DNA of 64,000 nt from NCBI GenBank assembly GCA_035236585.1, contig CP141128.1, forward strand, positions 25,139,618 through 25,203,617, in the 5' to 3' direction. The notes below the pieces were generated by a model that ran no database searches, had not been told where the DNA came from, and was given only the letters and a program-made list of their open reading frames with translations. How positions within the stretch are numbered: position 1 is the first letter of the stretch; every line of letters starts with the position of its first letter. A program made the translations under genes and the position numbers. This document shows, piece by piece, positions 60,642 through 64,000 of this stretch. Source of the DNA: Warburgia ugandensis (taxonomy: Eukaryota; Streptophyta; Magnoliopsida; Canellales; Canellaceae).

Positions 60642-62535
60642 TGTTGATGTTTTCGTAAGTGCATGGGCTATTGTAGTGTAGCTATACAAAAATGGGTCGA
60701 TCCCATAGGGACTCACTTTAAAATTTTGTAGCCTTTTTTATAAAATTTAATTATTTAAAATTCAAATAAATTGACAAAAATTAAGAATTTTTTTTTTTAA
60801 CTTTAGATTTAGTTTACCAATGAAATTTCAGAAGTCTAATTCCAAAAGGAATAGAAAAAGAACCAATAAAACCTTAATTAAAACTAAAACTAGAAAAATT
60901 AAGAAAATCTAAATCCCTAGCTTAAGTACTATCCAATTTCTTCACTTCGGGTATAACAAACCTTGATCAAACTCCTTAACTATATTCAACATGTCCTGGA
61001 TTAGTTATCTAATAAATGAATTTGTCAGATTCATCAATTTGTTATAGATCTAATCAAATTAAGGAATTTCATGATTAATGGCTTAGATCTATTTTTATAA
61101 TAGAAATTGAAGATCAGGAATACTAATTAAACTAGAAACTATCCTAAAAACATGTCATAAAATTTAATTGAATTTTTGAAGTAAAATAGACTAGAAATTA
61201 AAGATTATCCGTGTTTAAACAAGAACCGTTAATTGAATTAAACAGTAACAGAATAGCACAGAACATGAATAACTTAGAACAGAATAACATAAATGCAATT
61301 AAGCATAGTATTAGGACATGAAATGTAATTTGAAATAATCTTGCAAGGGCAGTTTTGGAAATTTGCTTGAAAGTTCCTTAAAACTCCCGTAAAAGACAAA
61401 TAGTTAGGGAAGATGGGGTTGGCCAGCCGGAGATTGAGCTAGCTTGGGAACTTGCCTGTTGCTGCGAGAGAGAGAGAGAGAGAGTCGGACTTGATCCAGA
61501 TTGGGGCTTGCTCCTGGCCAGTGATGATCCGAAGTGAAACGAAAAAAATGGCGCCTTTCTAGGCGTTGTCTAGTTCTTATGGACAAGAAGAGCGTGTTGG
61601 TGCTTGGAGGAGATCTAGGTAGAAGAAGAGATGTGGTGAGGAATTGGAGTAGGGAAAGTGGTACGATGAGGGGTGGCTATGCTGGATAGATGATTTGTGG
61701 TAGGAGCAGATGTAAGACAAAACGAAAAAATAATGCCTAGCTAGTGATGAGATGGTGTGATTGATGCAGGACTGAAGAGGTAGATGCTTAGAGAGATTGT
61801 TGCTGCAGTGGAGTGTGTAGAAAGAACAAGAGAAAAATGACACCTTTAGTCTGGGCGTCGTATGGAACAGAGCTGGCTCTTGCCTGGCTATGCAACGGTT
61901 GATGAAGAGGACTGTGCAGATGGGCTAGGTGCAGACAGTGGTCCGATGGATAAACGAGGGAGCTCCTGGTCTGGGTGCGACAATAGAAGAGAGAGAAAAA
62001 AAAAGACAAGAGAAAGGTGGGATCTTGGCATATGATCGACGGGAAAAGAATTGCAATGGATGCAGGGGATAAAAAATAGAGATGGGAGGGAGAACCTATG
62101 GGGAAGAAGAAGAATATGAAAGAGGAGAACTGGGTGTGAGTGTAGATGTGAAATGGAGGGTGCGAGGGATGTGAAGAAGAAGAAGGTGATGGGGATGGTG
62201 CGGTAAACAAAATTGGAATTAGAAAACAAAAAAGGTGAACAAGGAAAGTGCGGTTGAATGAAAACAAAAGTGAAACAAGCAACTCAATTGGAATGTAAAG
62301 CAAACAAAGAAAAACACATCCGAACTCCCCAAAAACAAAAACAAAAACTCCAAAACTCCCCTCAACTCCTATAGTTTCGCTCTTTATAACCTTTTTCCTT
62401 TCCTACTCTTCCTCTAACTCTTTCCTTGAAGAGGTAGATTCCTATTAGGAAACTCCTCTTCTTCCCATTTAGGACACTTCTTCCTTTAAGGACTCTTGCC
62501 TTATTGATCTTCACTTGATATGCACTGTTGAACAT
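60642..62535 (-). repeat. Right LTR of element F (5' LTR, incomplete at outer side)
   Basis: It starts TGTTGATGTTTTCG with the 'CGATCCCATAGGGACT' phrase typical of this lineage. It matches the left LTR to about 62535 ('CACTGTTGAACATAGA') and then diverges. A (GA)n run is at 61466-61484. Confidence 0.8.
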
Positions 62536-63186
62536 AGAATTTTTAGTTTTTTTCAAAATTATAAATATCCAATCTACATCTATATTTGTAGTATAGATAG
62601 TTGCTATTTTTTCCTTACCTCTCCTTGATAAAAGGAGCCTTGTGGCATGCTTATTTTATTTCCTTTTTCTCAAAATTACTAGAAAGTGGATTTGTTCCTC
62701 AAAATATCATGTCTAAACAATAGACTAATGACCACACAATGTTTCTAATTGGAGTTGAGTAGTTACTCTCTTTAACCCTAAAGGTTTGAATATTGTGGTT
62801 CTTCTTTCTCTCTCTAAACAAGTATAAAAATCCTATCCCTCTCTTCAAAAGTGTTTCTTTCCTTAAATACAATAGAGATCTAATAAATTAATGGCCAATA
62901 ACTCGATAATTATGCTAAATTAATATACTGTCTCGAGCCCAAACTTGAGTTAATGTGGTAAACTAAGAATCTCAACAAATTTAAAAGATATACTTTTTCA
63001 AAAATTTCTTAAGGGCCTACTAAGTATATAAACTAATATTAAAACTAAAAAATTTAGCAGAGAGAGAGAGAGAGATGAATTATATGATAGAATAGGTCTC
63101 CTTGTGGTTACATCATAGGCATCCTAAAAAGTGGCTAATGGACACACATTTTTTTGATGATCCACAACGTTTGTCTGATTCAACTC
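62536..63186. other. No recognisable feature
   Basis: AT-rich sequence after the end of element F, without supported frames. A (GA)n run lies at 63061-63074. Confidence 0.5.
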
Positions 63187-63402
63187 ACCTCAAATGTCTT
63201 AGGTACCAAAGATTTCATCTAATGAACATATCTAAGTCCTTTATTTTCTAGTCCTTTGGAGCAAAACAAGGGATGGTGAAACATAGAAAAGCTCCAAAGT
63301 ATAGAATACCATCTATGTTTTGGGCTTTGAAAGAGAAAAGGGTGAAGGATTTAGAGATGTTCACTAGATGAAATCTTTGGTACAAAGGATATCTAAGGTG
63401 GG
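63187..63402. repeat. Long imperfect inverted repeat (foldback)
   Basis: The core arms 63203-63240 and 63346-63383 are reverse complements at 35 of 38 positions. Pairing continues more loosely outward ('CACCT-AAATGTCTTA') and inward (CTTTGGAGC at 63253 against GCTCCAAAG near 63290). It could be a small foldback transposon or the source of a small-RNA hairpin. Confidence 0.75.
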
Positions 63403-64000
63403 CCATATAAGGAACATGAACACAAAAAGAGAGTCGAAATGCACATAAATACAAAAGGGAGTCCACATGAAAAATATTTAAAAAATTAGCCTATTTGTTC
63501 AAGAGATCTCAAATTTTAAGTTGAGCAAGATTAGTGTTCAACATACAAGTATATCACAAATGAGGCCAATTTTATATAGAAGTTAATAGAAAAGCTCTCA
63601 ATTAGTATCGTCATTTATGGTTTCTTGATATCCAAAGATAGAGAAATTGAATGTGGTAACCTAATGATTAAGCTCAATAGAAGCCCATAAGAGCAATGTT
63701 CATTTATGAGCATGGGATTATCAAAAGGTAAGGAAAATGCTACCCTTTGATCTAACTTATTGGAACAAAGACAATAATATACACGCTTAGAAAGGGTAGT
63801 AGTGTACAAATATTATGGAAAAATGAGGCAATATTGGTATACACAAAAATAATATTCCCAAAATTTGCATCTTTAACCATAAATTAACGTAATTTATCAC
63901 TAATTAAGGCTCATTTTAAATTTCTTACAAGATTAGGGTAGAAGTGATAGAAGTACATATTCTTAGCAACTTGAAACCCTAAAAGATAGCTATCCCATGG
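63403..64000. other. No recognisable feature
   Basis: AT-rich, no supported gene or repeat to the window end. Confidence 0.5.

Larger units (their letters stand above)
40215..62535 (-). mobile_element. Element F: TAT/Athila-type Ty3/gypsy LTR retrotransposon with nested C and D
   Basis: One LTR is split by element C (about 40215-42217 and 57892-57964), the other is 60642 to about 62535. The interior (57965-60641) holds a purine tract, a long non-coding tract, a trace of the integrase C-terminus, a leader and a primer site, all in minus orientation. Gag and most of pol are not present. The LTRs differ at roughly one base in ten in the parts I compared, so F is old. Family call rests on the GGTTGGGGGT purine tract, the Asp-type primer site and the integrase tail ([22 protein letters not shown]). 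It is a broken fossil. Confidence 0.8.

Overview
This window looks like transposon-rich intergenic DNA from a large flowering-plant genome. I see no intact host protein gene, rRNA or tRNA. The plant assignment rests on four things. LTR elements are primed by initiator-Met tRNA and by an Asp-type tRNA site. Their protein traces match the Tekay/Del chromovirus and TAT/Athila lineages of Ty3/gypsy. There are RTE-type LINEs. A piece of plastid DNA (atpH plus the start of atpF) is present. I cannot name the species.

Layout. 1-8450 is element A, a minus-strand LTR element with LTRs of about 2.6 kb and a non-coding interior, next to an older, diverged Tekay-like LTR (8451 to about 11995). 12020 to about 13190 is the plastid insertion. 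About 13320-32210 is an RTE LINE split by a TAT/Athila-like element E (14326-30115), which is itself entered by element B (16589-24505), a sister of A. 32211-40214 holds old, mostly low-copy-looking sequence with a tandem duplication, a 5'-truncated LINE, a fragment of an E-family LTR, and a Mutator-like element of about 950 bp (37335-38287). About 40215-62535 is a second TAT/Athila-type element F. Its left LTR contains element C (42218-57891, sister of A and B), whose right LTR contains element D (50209-56838). 62536-64000 is unassigned apart from a foldback.

How the parts relate. A, B and C share end sequences, primer site, purine tract and a conserved interior of 3.2-3.4 kb without recognisable coding domains, so they form a non-autonomous (LARD-like) family. 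D has related but mosaic LTRs and a short interior with a gag remnant and a trace of the integrase chromodomain tail. It shows that the LTR type belongs to Tekay/Del chromoviruses. All six LTR elements A-F point to the minus strand. Every A-D insertion point lies inside an LTR of another element (for A the host LTR is inferred). Nesting gives the order of events: LINE before E before B; F before C before D.

The most interesting points are the LARD-like family with its possible relative D, a 17-bp near-palindrome kept in all eight of its LTRs (candidate promoter core), the LTR-in-LTR insertion pattern, and two hairpins that no element explains. All calls were made by reading and hand alignment; no search was run.
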